A DNA stretch of 64,000 nt, taken from NCBI GenBank assembly GCA_016235425.1, contig JACRLC010000069.1, positions 1 through 64,000 of the forward strand, read 5' to 3'. The number at the start of each line of letters is the position of its first letter. Within the stretch, counting starts at the first letter, position 1. A program made the translations under genes and the position numbers. The notes beneath the pieces were generated by a model. It worked only from the letters and a program-made list of their open reading frames with translations. It had not been told where the DNA came from and did no database searches. This document shows, piece after piece, positions 1 to 8,099 of this stretch. The stretch comes from Chloroflexota bacterium. GTDB lineage: Bacteria; Chloroflexota; Anaerolineae; Anaerolineales; Villigracilaceae.

Positions 1-14
1 AAGCCAGAGCATTC

Positions 15-150
15 TGCCGCGAATTTCGCTAATTCACACGGATTTTTAAAACCAATTCGCGAAAATTCGTGAAATCCGCGGCTGAGGTTTTGCTTTTTTT
101 CTCTGAAATTGGCGGGCGTAAAAGATGTGGGTAATCACCAGTTGCTTTCA
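15..150. repeat. dispersed intergenic repeat, copy A
   Basis: AT-rich text built of AATTCGCG/CGCGGCTGAGG words followed by a GATGTGGGTAATCACCAG end. The same text recurs at 25536-25608 and 32386-32576, always outside genes. It ends just before the tRNA-Leu promoter. The left end may lie outside the window. It resembles a degenerate non-autonomous element; no protein is encoded. Confidence 0.6.
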
Positions 151-152
151 GG

Positions 153-180
153 TTGACATTCTATTTATTTGGGATAAAAT
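153..180 (+). promoter_or_regulatory. promoter of tRNA-Leu
   Basis: TTGACA (153-158), 16-bp spacer, TAAAAT (175-180). Transcription would start about 8 bases before the tRNA 5' end at 195. Confidence 0.75.
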
Positions 181-194
181 AGGCAGGCACTCAA

Positions 195-278
<84 letters not shown>

Positions 279-291
279 CACAGTGATTGGA

Positions 292-316
292 AACCCGCTT
301 AGAGGCGGGTTTTTTG
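292..316 (+). terminator. rho-independent terminator of tRNA-Leu
   Basis: Stem AACCCGC/GCGGGTT (292-298 and 305-311) followed by a T-run, 14 bases after the tRNA. Confidence 0.85.
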
Positions 317-526
317 TTTCCACCCTTAAGAATCGGCAACATTCCTTGGTGCAATGCCTTCCTCAAAGTTGGCAATGGCCTCTGGCTTTTTCCCTTCGAG
401 GCTTCTGTCTTGGCGTAACACCCTGCAACTTCGCATAAGGTGAGATTTTGACAGCCGCGTCGCGTTTTAGGCCAGGGAGAGCAGTGGTATAATTGCCTTA
501 TTCTAAACGTGTACTTCATTTAATAG

Positions 527-569
527 AAAGACACGAAGTTTCAGGAAAATTTGGCCTTCGTGTCTTTTT
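527..569. repeat. CACGAAG palindrome (possible bidirectional terminator)
   Basis: Perfect 12-bp arms AAAGACACGAAG (527-538) and CTTCGTGTCTTT (556-567), then TT. Related palindromes with CACGAAG cores lie at 25637-25682 and about 47490-47560. Confidence 0.6.
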
Positions 570-613
570 ATGCGCTAAAACTCCCTGTCAGATCTGAATT
601 TTTACAGAGTACC

Positions 614-682
614 GCATAAATAACCAAATCGGAATTGCCAAGTCTTCTCATGATTTTTATCAAAAAGTTTAGTTATTTATGC
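614..682. repeat. 11-bp inverted repeat upstream of gyrA
   Basis: GCATAAATAAC (614-624) and GTTATTTATGC (672-682), 47 bp apart, about 55 bp before the gyrA start. Could be a paired operator or chance in AT-rich DNA. Confidence 0.4.
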
Positions 683-742
683 AACAAGCGGTAGCTCAAA
701 TTGTGTGGCAAAACTTACTTTGTATGACAAAATAGGATGATT

Positions 743-3268
743 ATGACCGAAGATACCGTTCTCGCAGGAAACATCCAACAAGTTGACATAGACCAGCAGG
801 TGCGTTCGGCATTCCTCGACTATGCCATGAGCGTGATCGTGGCGCGCGCCCTGCCAGATTCCAGAGACGGCCTCAAACCTGTCCATCGCCGCATTTTGTA
901 TGCGATGAACGAAATGGGCATCCGCTCCAATACGGCATTCAAGAAGTCCGCCCGCATCGTGGGTGAAGTGCTTGGTAAATACCACCCGCACGGCGACTCG
1001 GCGGTGTATGAGTCCATGGCGCGCATGGCACAGGATTTTTCCATGCGTTATATGCTCGTGGATGGACAGGGTAACTTTGGATCGGTGGACGGCGATGCGC
1101 CCGCGGCCATGCGTTATACCGAAGCCCGCCTCCACAAAATGGCCGAAGAGATGCTGGCCGATATTGACAAGGACACGGTTGATTTTGGCCCGAACTTCGA
1201 CGACTCGCTTGAAGAGCCGCTCGTCCTCCCGGCGCGCCTGCCAAACCTGCTTCTCAACGGCGCTTCGGGTATCGCCGTCGGTATGGCGACGAACATCCCG
1301 CCGCATAACCTGCGCGAACTCGTGGATGCGATCAATTATCTGATTGACAATTACGACCGAATGGATGACATTCCCGTCGAAGATTTGATGAAGCACGTTA
1401 CCGGGCCGGATTTCCCCACTGGCGGAATCATCGTCGGGCGCGAGGGGATCGAGTCCGCGTATGCCACGGGGCGCGGACGTCTCGTCGTGCGCGGTATGGC
1501 CCATATTGAGGAGGGGAAGGGTAACAAGCACGAGATTATCATCACCGAGATCCCGTATCAGGTCAACAAATCTTCGTTAATTGAACGCATTGCCGAACTC
1601 GTGCGCGACGATAAAATTGACATGATCTCAGACTTGCGCGATGAATCCGATCAGCGCGGCATGAGTATCGTGATCGAACTCAAGCGCGGCGCGCAACCCA
1701 AAAAGGTACTCAACCAACTCTATAAATATACGGCCTTGCAGTCCACGTTTGCGGTGCAAATGCTGGCGCTGGTGGACGGCGAGCCGCGCACGCTTCCGCT
1801 TAAGAAGGCCTTGCAGATATTCATCGAACACCGGCAGACGGTGATCGTCCGCCGCTCGAGCTTTGAACTTGCCAAAGCGCGCGCCCGCATCCACATTCTT
1901 GACGGGTTGCTGATCGCGTTAAACAACATTGAGGCGGTCATCAAGACGATCCGCGAAGCGGAAGACGCAGAAGCGGCAAAGACCAGCTTGATGCAACGGT
2001 TCAAGTTGAGCGAATTGCAGGCGCAGGCCATCCTCGACATGCAGTTGCGCCGACTGGCCGCCCTCGAGCGCTGGAAGATCGAAGAGGAACACAAGCAGGT
2101 GCGCGCTACGATTGAATACCTCGAAGATTTGCTGGCAAGCCCAAAGAAAATTCTTGCGCTCATTCAATCCGACTTGAAGGAACTGGCCGAGAAATACGGC
2201 GATGACCGCCGCACGCGCATCGCCAGCGACGCCAAGGAGGATATTCACGACGAAGACCTTGTCGCGGATGAAGCCGTGCTGATCAGCCTCACCGAGCGCG
2301 GGTATATCAAGCGCGTGGCCGCGGCCGCATTCCGTTCACAGAGCCGCGGCGGACGCGGCGTGATGGGGCACTCCACCAAGGAAGAAGATGAAGTTGTAGC
2401 GCTCATCCCGGCTCGCAGTCTCGATACGATGCTGTTCTTCTCGGATAAGGGCAAGGTGTACTCCGAGAAGGTCTACCAAATCCCCGATGCCGACCGCGCC
2501 GCCAAGGGCATTCCGCTCGTCAATGTGCTTTCGCTTGATGCGAACGAACGTGTGACGGCTGCCATTGCGGTTGGAAGTTTCTCCATTAACACTTACTGTA
2601 TGCTGATGACAACGCGCGGCAGGATCAAACGCGTGAGTATGGAAGAATTCTCCTCGGTCCGCCCGTCGGGCTTGATTGCCATGTCACTGGAGGAAGGTGA
2701 CCAACTCGGCTGGGCGCGCGTGACCTCCGGCAAGGACGAGATCATTATCGTCACCCAAAACGGACAGGCGTTACGTTTCGGCGAAGACAAAGTCCGCGCG
2801 ATGGGCAGGCAGGCCGCGGGTGTGCAGGGGATTCGCTTGAAGAAAGACGATGCGGTCACGAGCATGGATGTGGTGGATAAAGAAGGCTCATTGCTTGTTG
2901 TCACAACGGGTGGCCTCGGCAAGCAGACGCCATTGAAAGAATATACTCCCAAAGGACGCGCAACAGGCGGTATCTCAACCATTGACCAGAAGGCTTTGAA
3001 GGAAATCGGCAAGATTGCCGCGGCGCGTGTTGTTCAAAATGCGGATGACCTCACCATTATCACGGCCAATGGCGTGACCCTGCGCCTGAAAGTGAAAGAT
3101 GTCAAACAATCGGGCCGCGCGACGAAAGGCGTGCATCTCATCAAGCCGCAGGAAGGCGATTACGTGGCCTCTGTCGCCCGTATCGCTGTAGAAGATTTGA
3201 AGAAAGCCGGTGCAGACGTCAATGGCAATGAAGCGGAAGTTGTGGAAGAACAGCCAAAATTGATATAG
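743..3268 (+). CDS. gyrA: DNA gyrase subunit A
   Basis: Breaks and rejoins DNA in the GyrA2GyrB2 complex that introduces negative supercoils. The N-terminal breakage-reunion domain shows the [10 protein letters not shown] helix of the quinolone pocket (Glu where E. coli has Asp87) and the [10 protein letters not shown] motif carrying the catalytic Tyr near residue 125. The C-terminal propeller keeps a GyrA-box-like SRGGRGVMG, which argues for gyrase rather than topoisomerase IV. Two ATGs are possible (737 and 743); AGGA at 734-737 fits 743 better, giving 841 aa. A strong terminator follows. A gyrB gene is not in the window. Confidence 0.95.
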   Translation: MTEDTVLAGNIQQVDIDQQVRSAFLDYAMSVIVARALPDSRDGLKPVHRRILYAMNEMGIRSNTAFKKSARIVGEVLGKYHPHGDSAVYESMARMAQDFSMRYMLVDGQGNFGSVDGDAPAAMRYTEARLHKMAEEMLADIDKDTVDFGPNFDDSLEEPLVLPARLPNLLLNGASGIAVGMATNIPPHNLRELVDAINYLIDNYDRMDDIPVEDLMKHVTGPDFPTGGIIVGREGIESAYATGRGRLVVRGMAHIEEGKGNKHEIIITEIPYQVNKSSLIERIAELVRDDKIDMISDLRDESDQRGMSIVIELKRGAQPKKVLNQLYKYTALQSTFAVQMLALVDGEPRTLPLKKALQIFIEHRQTVIVRRSSFELAKARARIHILDGLLIALNNIEAVIKTIREAEDAEAAKTSLMQRFKLSELQAQAILDMQLRRLAALERWKIEEEHKQVRATIEYLEDLLASPKKILALIQSDLKELAEKYGDDRRTRIASDAKEDIHDEDLVADEAVLISLTERGYIKRVAAAAFRSQSRGGRGVMGHSTKEEDEVVALIPARSLDTMLFFSDKGKVYSEKVYQIPDADRAAKGIPLVNVLSLDANERVTAAIAVGSFSINTYCMLMTTRGRIKRVSMEEFSSVRPSGLIAMSLEEGDQLGWARVTSGKDEIIIVTQNGQALRFGEDKVRAMGRQAAGVQGIRLKKDDAVTSMDVVDKEGSLLVVTTGGLGKQTPLKEYTPKGRATGGISTIDQKALKEIGKIAAARVVQNADDLTIITANGVTLRLKVKDVKQSGRATKGVHLIKPQEGDYVASVARIAVEDLKKAGADVNGNEAEVVEEQPKLI

Positions 3269-3272
3269 AGAA

Positions 3273-3304
3273 AAACAGCCAGCAGAAACGCTGGCTGTTT
3301 TTTT
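3273..3304 (+). terminator. gyrA terminator
   Basis: Stem AAACAGCCAGC/GCTGGCTGTTT (3273-3283, 3290-3300) with a T-run, five bases after the gyrA stop. Confidence 0.9.
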
Positions 3305-3416
3305 GCAAAGGACTCCAACATCTCCCAATGTTGGGGAAAGAATGCCGAAGTCGGGGGGGCCCTTCGACAAGCTTAGGGCAACGCTTCGGACTCCGATGTT
3401 TATGAATTGCCAACGA

Positions 3417-3998
3417 TCACGGCGCGGTCGAGAGCCGGATGATGCGCGAGCCTAACTGATTTCCGTTGATCTTTCCGGTGGCATAATCCAGCACATCGTT
3501 CCAGTTGCTGATCACGATCCCTGACTGGGTCATGTGATCGAAGGCTATCAATTGCAGGGTGTGGATCGTCGCGGGAATTTGCTCCAGGATTTTTCCAAGG
3601 ATCTTATCGTTTGCAGTGAGCGCCTGCATCAATGTGACGAAGGTTTCCTCGGGGGTGCAACTGTCCGTGTAAATCCACTCACATTCCACGTGAATGCTCA
3701 GAATCCCGGCCTGGTTCGTCGGCCCGTCCATCAGCACCTGCGCGTCGATGACCGTGAACTTGGCTTCAATGGTTTCCGCCAGTGGATTCGAACCGAGCAT
3801 GGCATTATTCAATATTTCAACAACCCTGCCAGTATTTGGCTCCGGTGTGGCAGATGGTGTTATGGGCGTGGGTGTCCACATGGTGGCGGTGAGGGTTTGG
3901 ATCATTGCGGTTATCTCGGGCGGCGTAATCTCACCAGATGAGGGAACACAAGCGATGAAAAAAATTAAAGGCACGAAGGGTAACAAACGTTTCAGCAT
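3417..3998 (-). CDS. putative lipoprotein, function unknown
   Basis: 193 aa. The N-terminus has a hydrophobic signal peptide ending in a lipobox (FFIAC, Cys17), then a Thr/Pro-rich linker typical of Anaerolineae lipoproteins. The rest is a soluble domain of about 140 residues with two further cysteines (CEWIYTDSC) that could form a disulfide. I do not recognise the domain. It runs convergently to gyrA and alone; the upstream DNA is AT-rich. Confidence 0.7.
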   Translation of the reverse strand: MLKRLLPFVPLIFFIACVPSSGEITPPEITAMIQTLTATMWTPTPITPSATPEPNTGRVVEILNNAMLGSNPLAETIEAKFTVIDAQVLMDGPTNQAGILSIHVECEWIYTDSCTPEETFVTLMQALTANDKILGKILEQIPATIHTLQLIAFDHMTQSGIVISNWNDVLDYATGKINGNQLGSRIIRLSTAP

Positions 3999-4135
3999 TT
4001 ACGACCTCCCAGGCTATTTCGTTTATTTGTACACTATTGCGGAATCCCCTGTCAACGACGTTTCACATACTATTGTGATACTTTTAGCCGATGAAGATTA
4101 AACAAGAATCTATACGCAATTCGCGTTGTAAATAA

Positions 4136-4161
4136 AAAAGGCCCGAAATTTCTCCCGGCCT
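4136..4161 (-). terminator. terminator of the small membrane protein gene
   Basis: On the minus strand GGCC...GGCC arms with an inner GAAATTTC palindrome are followed by TTTTTTATTT. Confidence 0.6.
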
Positions 4162-4170
4162 CCAAACTTG

Positions 4171-4395
4171 TTAAAACAGCCCTATTTTCCCGGTTATCAG
4201 AAGGCACATCATCCCCAGCGTGCAGACAGCGATCATCATCATCACGGCGATGACGAACCGTTGTATCGGCGTCATACCGAGGAATTTTGTTTTACGCATC
4301 GCGGGATCGGCGGTCGTCCCTGCGGCGGGCTGGAACTTGGCTTCATCTTCAAAGAAGGGGGATGCGTTGGCTTCTTCACGGAGATTGTCAAACAT
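4171..4395 (-). CDS. small single-pass membrane protein
   Basis: 74 aa. Residues 1-45 are soluble and charged; residues about 46-70 form one hydrophobic segment (VIAVMMMIAVCTLGMMCLLI), so it is probably tail-anchored with the N-terminus in the cytoplasm. It has its own terminator and lies 39 bp downstream of birA on the same strand, so it may be co-transcribed. No family recognised. Confidence 0.65.
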   Translation of the reverse strand: MFDNLREEANASPFFEDEAKFQPAAGTTADPAMRKTKFLGMTPIQRFVIAVMMMIAVCTLGMMCLLITGKIGLF

Positions 4396-4434
4396 GGCAT
4401 ATCCTTTGGTTGGGGAACACTTTTTTAAATTGTA

Positions 4435-5214
4435 TCACGCCGACGGGCGCAGGCTGACATCCCCAAAGCGGACTATCACGAAATTGCCATGTTCGTCCCG
4501 CAGGCGCAGACTGCCATCCGATGCCAACCCTATCAATTCACCGCTGACGACTTGCCCGCCTCCTTCCCGGACCCGAACCTGCTCGCCGCGAAATGACAGT
4601 TTCTCATCCCAGGCCTTGATCAAATTATTCGAACCCATCTCCGGCAATCTTGCAATCAACGCGGAGAGAATGCCATGCAATAACTCTTCGCGTACTGGTG
4701 CGTATCCAAGAACTTCCTCCAGGCTTATGGCGGGAAACTGCAAATATTCTTCAGCTGGGACGGATGCCTTCATCACGTTGACTCCCATGCCGATGACAAC
4801 CGAATCCGGAATGTCGCCGGACCACGTCGTTTCAACGAGGATGCCTGCCATTTTTCGCCCATCCAGAAGAATGTCGTTCGGCCATTTGATGCGCGCGTCG
4901 AGTTTATACGTCTGCAGGGAATCTGTGATGGATAACGCGGCCAGTCCCACGGTCCGGGAAAGATGCGGGCGCAGGGCGGCGGAGGGGCGCAGGATCAGGC
5001 TAAAGGCGAGGGCGGTCCCCTTTGGGGTGAACCATTTCCGGTCGAGTCTGCCGCGGCCCTGCGTCTGTTCATCCGCAATGACGAGGGAAAGATCGGGCGC
5101 GCCGTCCTTTGCCCAGGTGAGCGCCTCGTCGTTGGTGGAACCGATGGAATCGAAATAACGAAGACCGCCGAGGGGCAGGTCGGATAATTTCTTTTTGAGG
5201 GATGTTTCGTTCAT
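4435..5214 (-). CDS. birA: biotin--[acetyl-CoA-carboxylase] ligase
   Basis: Activates biotin to biotinyl-AMP and attaches it to the lysine of biotin carboxyl carrier protein. Visible motifs are the substrate loop QGRGRLDRKW, KWPNDILLDGRKMAGIL of the biotin pocket, and a C-terminal SH3-like domain (VSGELIGLASDGSLRL). There is no N-terminal helix-turn-helix, so this is a monofunctional class I enzyme and not a repressor. ATG at 5214 (MNETSLKKK) is preferred over an in-frame TTG at 5223. About 259 aa. Confidence 0.9.
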   Translation of the reverse strand: MNETSLKKKLSDLPLGGLRYFDSIGSTNDEALTWAKDGAPDLSLVIADEQTQGRGRLDRKWFTPKGTALAFSLILRPSAALRPHLSRTVGLAALSITDSLQTYKLDARIKWPNDILLDGRKMAGILVETTWSGDIPDSVVIGMGVNVMKASVPAEEYLQFPAISLEEVLGYAPVREELLHGILSALIARLPEMGSNNLIKAWDEKLSFRGEQVRVREGGGQVVSGELIGLASDGSLRLRDEHGNFVIVRFGDVSLRPSA

Positions 5215-5221
5215 GGGAATC

Positions 5222-5240
5222 AAAAGACCCTAAGGGTCTT
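5222..5240 (-). terminator. hairpin between the M23 gene and birA
   Basis: AAGACCC/GGGTCTT arms (5224-5230, 5234-5240) followed on the minus strand by TTTT. It terminates the upstream M23 transcript or attenuates read-through into birA, which starts 8 bases later. A second partial copy (CCCTGAGGG) lies at about 5246-5256. Confidence 0.6.
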
Positions 5241-5262
5241 CAAAACCCTGAGGGTCTGCTTC

Positions 5263-6435
5263 TTACTGAACAATATCGTATGGGTTGACGCTGGAACCGC
5301 CCACGCGGACTTCAAAGTGCAGGTGCGCGCCGAATGAGTTGCCCGTGTTGCCTGCCAGGCCGATGAGCGTGCCCTGGCCAACGGGTGTACACATACCGAC
5401 ATTGATCTGGCTCAAGTGGGCATAGACCGTGACGTAGCCGTTACCATGATCAATTTGCACCACATTGCCGTAACCGTAGTTATAACCGCCCTGCGCCATG
5501 GTGACCACACCCGAACCGGCGGCATAAACAGGGTCGCCTTCGTTCGCTTGAATGTCAATGCCGAGGTGGCCGGGGCCGTAACCGTTGCCGGAGATGTTGT
5601 GCGATGCGGCAGGCCAGCCAAAGCCGCTGGCAACGGGACCGCCTCCGCAGGCGTTGCTTCCGAAATCGGATGTGCCGGTGCTTCCATCGTTACTGCGTGA
5701 TGCAGTTTGCAGGTCTTGAGTCCAATCGCGCAGTTCGCGTGAGCCGCCGGGAATCATCACCAGTGTGCCGGGCTTCATTTTGGGATCGGTTAAGTCAACC
5801 TCGTTGCCGGGGAAGTTCATGATGTCTTCCGGGGTTGCTTCAAACTTCTCGGCCACTGCTTCGAAAGTATCACCGTCTTTCCATTCGTAATACAAGCCGT
5901 CCACCGGCGGGACGGTGAGTTCCATGCCCGGTTTCAGGTTGTGCGGATTATCTTCAAGTTGCGTGTTGACATACAACAGGGTCTCGGATTTGAGCGAGAA
6001 TTTTTCCGCGATTGACAACATGGCATCGCCGCGTGAGACGCGATAGATGGTCGCTTCGTAGCGCGGACGTTCGGGGATGTTCGTCTTCAATTGCAATTCG
6101 CGCGGGATCGCGAAAACGCCGCTCTCACCGGCCCCGGAAGCTGGCAGGCCCACTTCGGGAGGATTCTCGTCCGGTGCAGAGGTGGGCTGTGGGATAAAGC
6201 CGGAGTTGGATGCGCTGACGTTTTTCCACCACACGGTGGAGCCGAGCAATGATGCGACGATCAATACGGTCACAGTCCAACTGACGATCGTAAACCGGTC
6301 TACTTTGCCTTTGGCGCGGGGAGCAGAAGTCGTGGCGCTGTTCTGCGCCTCAGCCTGCCCGCTCTTCGGTTTGCGTTTAAACCTTGAGACAAGCGAGGAA
6401 AAGAAGGATCGGGTTTTTTCCAGAAGATTTTTCAT
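5263..6435 (-). CDS. LysM / peptidase M23 envelope protein
   Basis: 390 aa. A basic cytoplasmic N-terminus is followed by one membrane segment (about residues 48-68), two LysM-like modules (YRVSRGDAMLSIAEKF and YEWKDGDTFEAVAEKF, about residues 130-235) that would bind peptidoglycan, and a C-terminal M23 domain with zinc motifs HLGIDIQ and HLHFEV. All M23 ligand positions I can check look intact, so it is probably an active peptidoglycan endopeptidase or an EnvC-type amidase activator. It is a type II membrane protein facing outward. Confidence 0.9.
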   Translation of the reverse strand: MKNLLEKTRSFFSSLVSRFKRKPKSGQAEAQNSATTSAPRAKGKVDRFTIVSWTVTVLIVASLLGSTVWWKNVSASNSGFIPQPTSAPDENPPEVGLPASGAGESGVFAIPRELQLKTNIPERPRYEATIYRVSRGDAMLSIAEKFSLKSETLLYVNTQLEDNPHNLKPGMELTVPPVDGLYYEWKDGDTFEAVAEKFEATPEDIMNFPGNEVDLTDPKMKPGTLVMIPGGSRELRDWTQDLQTASRSNDGSTGTSDFGSNACGGGPVASGFGWPAASHNISGNGYGPGHLGIDIQANEGDPVYAAGSGVVTMAQGGYNYGYGNVVQIDHGNGYVTVYAHLSQINVGMCTPVGQGTLIGLAGNTGNSFGAHLHFEVRVGGSSVNPYDIVQ

Positions 6436-6446
6436 AAGTGGTGTTT

Positions 6447-6580
6447 GTCATTGCAAGGAGGGTGCCTGCCTGCCCCGAAGTTTTTCGGGGTCCCGACGAA
6501 GCAATCTTCTTTTTATCGGGGATTGCTTCGTCGCAACAAACGCTCCTCGCAACCCCGCCGAAAGCGGGCGGGGCAATGAC
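6447..6580. repeat. palindromic element bounded by GTCATTGC/GCAATGAC
   Basis: 134 bp with terminal inverted repeats GTCATTGC (6447-6454) and GCAATGAC (6573-6580). Inner arms GAAGCAATC/GATTGCTTC and a CCCCGAA/TTCGGGG hairpin lie between. A shorter relative is at about 11864-11911. It fills the gap between rho and the M23 gene, so both genes read through or across it. Confidence 0.65.
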
Positions 6581-6588
6581 ATGGGATG

Positions 6589-7866
6589 TTACGCATCCTG
6601 TGTCAAATTCTCAAGAAATTCCTGGTTGTTCTTTGCTCGATCCAACCGTGTGATGATGGCTTCGGTGGCGACAGCGTTGTCCATGCCTGCGCCCTGGGGC
6701 GGGGGCGAGATCATCTGAATGAACATGCGGCGCATGAGCCAGACGCGTTGCAGGAGATCGGGGCCGAGAAGCAGGTCCTCGCGGCGGGTGGACGAGCGCT
6801 CGATATCCACTGCGGGGAAGATGCGGCGTTCCTGCAATTTGCGGGAGAGGATCAACTCCATGTTGCCGGTGCCTTTGAATTCCTCGTAGACCACGTCATC
6901 GAGACGGGAACCGGTGTCCACGAGGCAGGTGGCGATGATGGTGAGCGATCCACCATCCTCCACGTTACGAGCCGCACCGAAAAAACGTTTGGGCGGGTAA
7001 AGCGCCGAGGGGTCCATACCGCCGGAGAGCGTACGCCCGGAGGGGTTGACAACGAGGTTGTAGGCACGCGCCAGGCGGGTGATCGAGTCCATTAAGATTA
7101 CCACATGACGGCCGATCTCGACGAGCCTCCTTGCACGGTCGAGGGCGATTTCCGCCGTGCGGACGTGGGATGTGACGGGTTCGTCAAAGGTGGAAGCCAC
7201 CACTTCGGCATCCACGGAGCGGTCCATGTCGGTTACTTCTTCAGGGCGTTCGCCGATGAGTGCAATAATAAGATGGGTATCTGGATATTTTGTTGAAATG
7301 GAGTTCGCAATTTGCTTGAGAATTGTAGTTTTTCCCGCCTTGGGGGGTGAAACGATCAGTCCGCGCTGGCCCCGGCCGATGGGTGCGATCAGGTTGATCA
7401 AGCGGGGAGCCAGCGTATCATGTTCTATTTCGAGATCAAAGCGCTTGTCTGGGAAGATCGGAGTCAGGCTTTCAAAAACAGGCCTGTGCAAGGCTTCGTC
7501 GGGTTCCTGCCCATTAATGGATTCGACCTTGAGCAATCCATAATGCCTTTCGCTCTCGCGCGGCGGGCGCACCTGTCCAATGACGAGATCGCCTGCGCGC
7601 AGTTCGTGCCGTCTCAATTGCGCCTGCGACACGTACACGTCCTGGTCGCTGATGCGGTAATTGGTTGCACGCAGGAAACCGATGCCTTCGCTCATGATCT
7701 CCAAAATGCCGCCGCGTAGTTCGATGCCTTCCTTTTGTGCCTCAGCCTCGCGGATCATCATCGCGAGAGCTTCCTTCTTCATGCGGTTGTAGTTTGGAAT
7801 GTTCAGGCTTTTCGCCATGCCGCGCAATTTTGAAAGCGGTTCGTTCTCGAGTTCTAGTATTTTCAT
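6589..7866 (-). CDS. rho: transcription termination factor Rho
   Basis: Hexameric RNA-dependent ATPase that ends transcription. 425 aa, usual length. It has an N-terminal Rho_N helical region (LSKLRGMAKSLNI), a cold-shock-like RNA-binding domain with FLRATNYRISDQDVYVS, Walker A SPPKAGKTT, Walker B VVILMDSITRLARAYN, and the Q- and R-loop region. ATG at 7866. It is expressed from the promoter at 8060-8088 with a leader of about 185 nt. Confidence 0.97.
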   Translation of the reverse strand: MKILELENEPLSKLRGMAKSLNIPNYNRMKKEALAMMIREAEAQKEGIELRGGILEIMSEGIGFLRATNYRISDQDVYVSQAQLRRHELRAGDLVIGQVRPPRESERHYGLLKVESINGQEPDEALHRPVFESLTPIFPDKRFDLEIEHDTLAPRLINLIAPIGRGQRGLIVSPPKAGKTTILKQIANSISTKYPDTHLIIALIGERPEEVTDMDRSVDAEVVASTFDEPVTSHVRTAEIALDRARRLVEIGRHVVILMDSITRLARAYNLVVNPSGRTLSGGMDPSALYPPKRFFGAARNVEDGGSLTIIATCLVDTGSRLDDVVYEEFKGTGNMELILSRKLQERRIFPAVDIERSSTRREDLLLGPDLLQRVWLMRRMFIQMISPPPQGAGMDNAVATEAIITRLDRAKNNQEFLENLTQDA

Positions 7867-8053
7867 GTTGGATTCTCTTGGGGAAATTTAGGATGGAAAG
7901 CAAAACTAACCAGCTCCCCCTGGCGGCGGGCTGGCGATTTTCCTTATAATATTGGTGAAATTGGGAGTTCGGTCAAGGTTCTCGTTACGTTATCTGCGTG
8001 AGTGAAATCTCACCCGCGATTGCACATTTATTTATCAATAACTCAGGGGAAGT
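7867..8053 (-). other. long rho mRNA leader
   Basis: About 185 nt between the predicted start site and the rho ATG. It contains GAGTGAAATCTCACCC-type and CCAGC...GCTGG hairpins and C-rich, weakly structured stretches. In E. coli rho controls itself by Rho-dependent attenuation in its leader; a similar role here is inference. Confidence 0.4.
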
Positions 8054-8059
8054 GACCGC

Positions 8060-8088
8060 ATTATAGCACGCACATGGAAGCGATGCAA
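8060..8088 (-). promoter_or_regulatory. rho promoter
   Basis: Minus strand TTGCAT (8088-8083), 17-bp spacer, TATAAT (8065-8060). Confidence 0.8.
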
Positions 8089-8099
8089 GCAATTGATTC

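Larger units (their letters stand above)
317..736. other. intergenic stretch between tRNA-Leu and gyrA
   Basis: I see no convincing gene here; a possible 89-codon minus-strand frame (250-519) runs through the tRNA and has no recognisable features. The stretch holds the palindrome at 527-567 and an 11-bp inverted repeat at 614-624/672-682 close to gyrA. Confidence 0.6.

Noticed and set aside
677-1531. 284-codon minus-strand frame opposite gyrA
   Set aside because: Entirely antisense to a certain gene, no family signal; typical shadow of GC-rich codon use.
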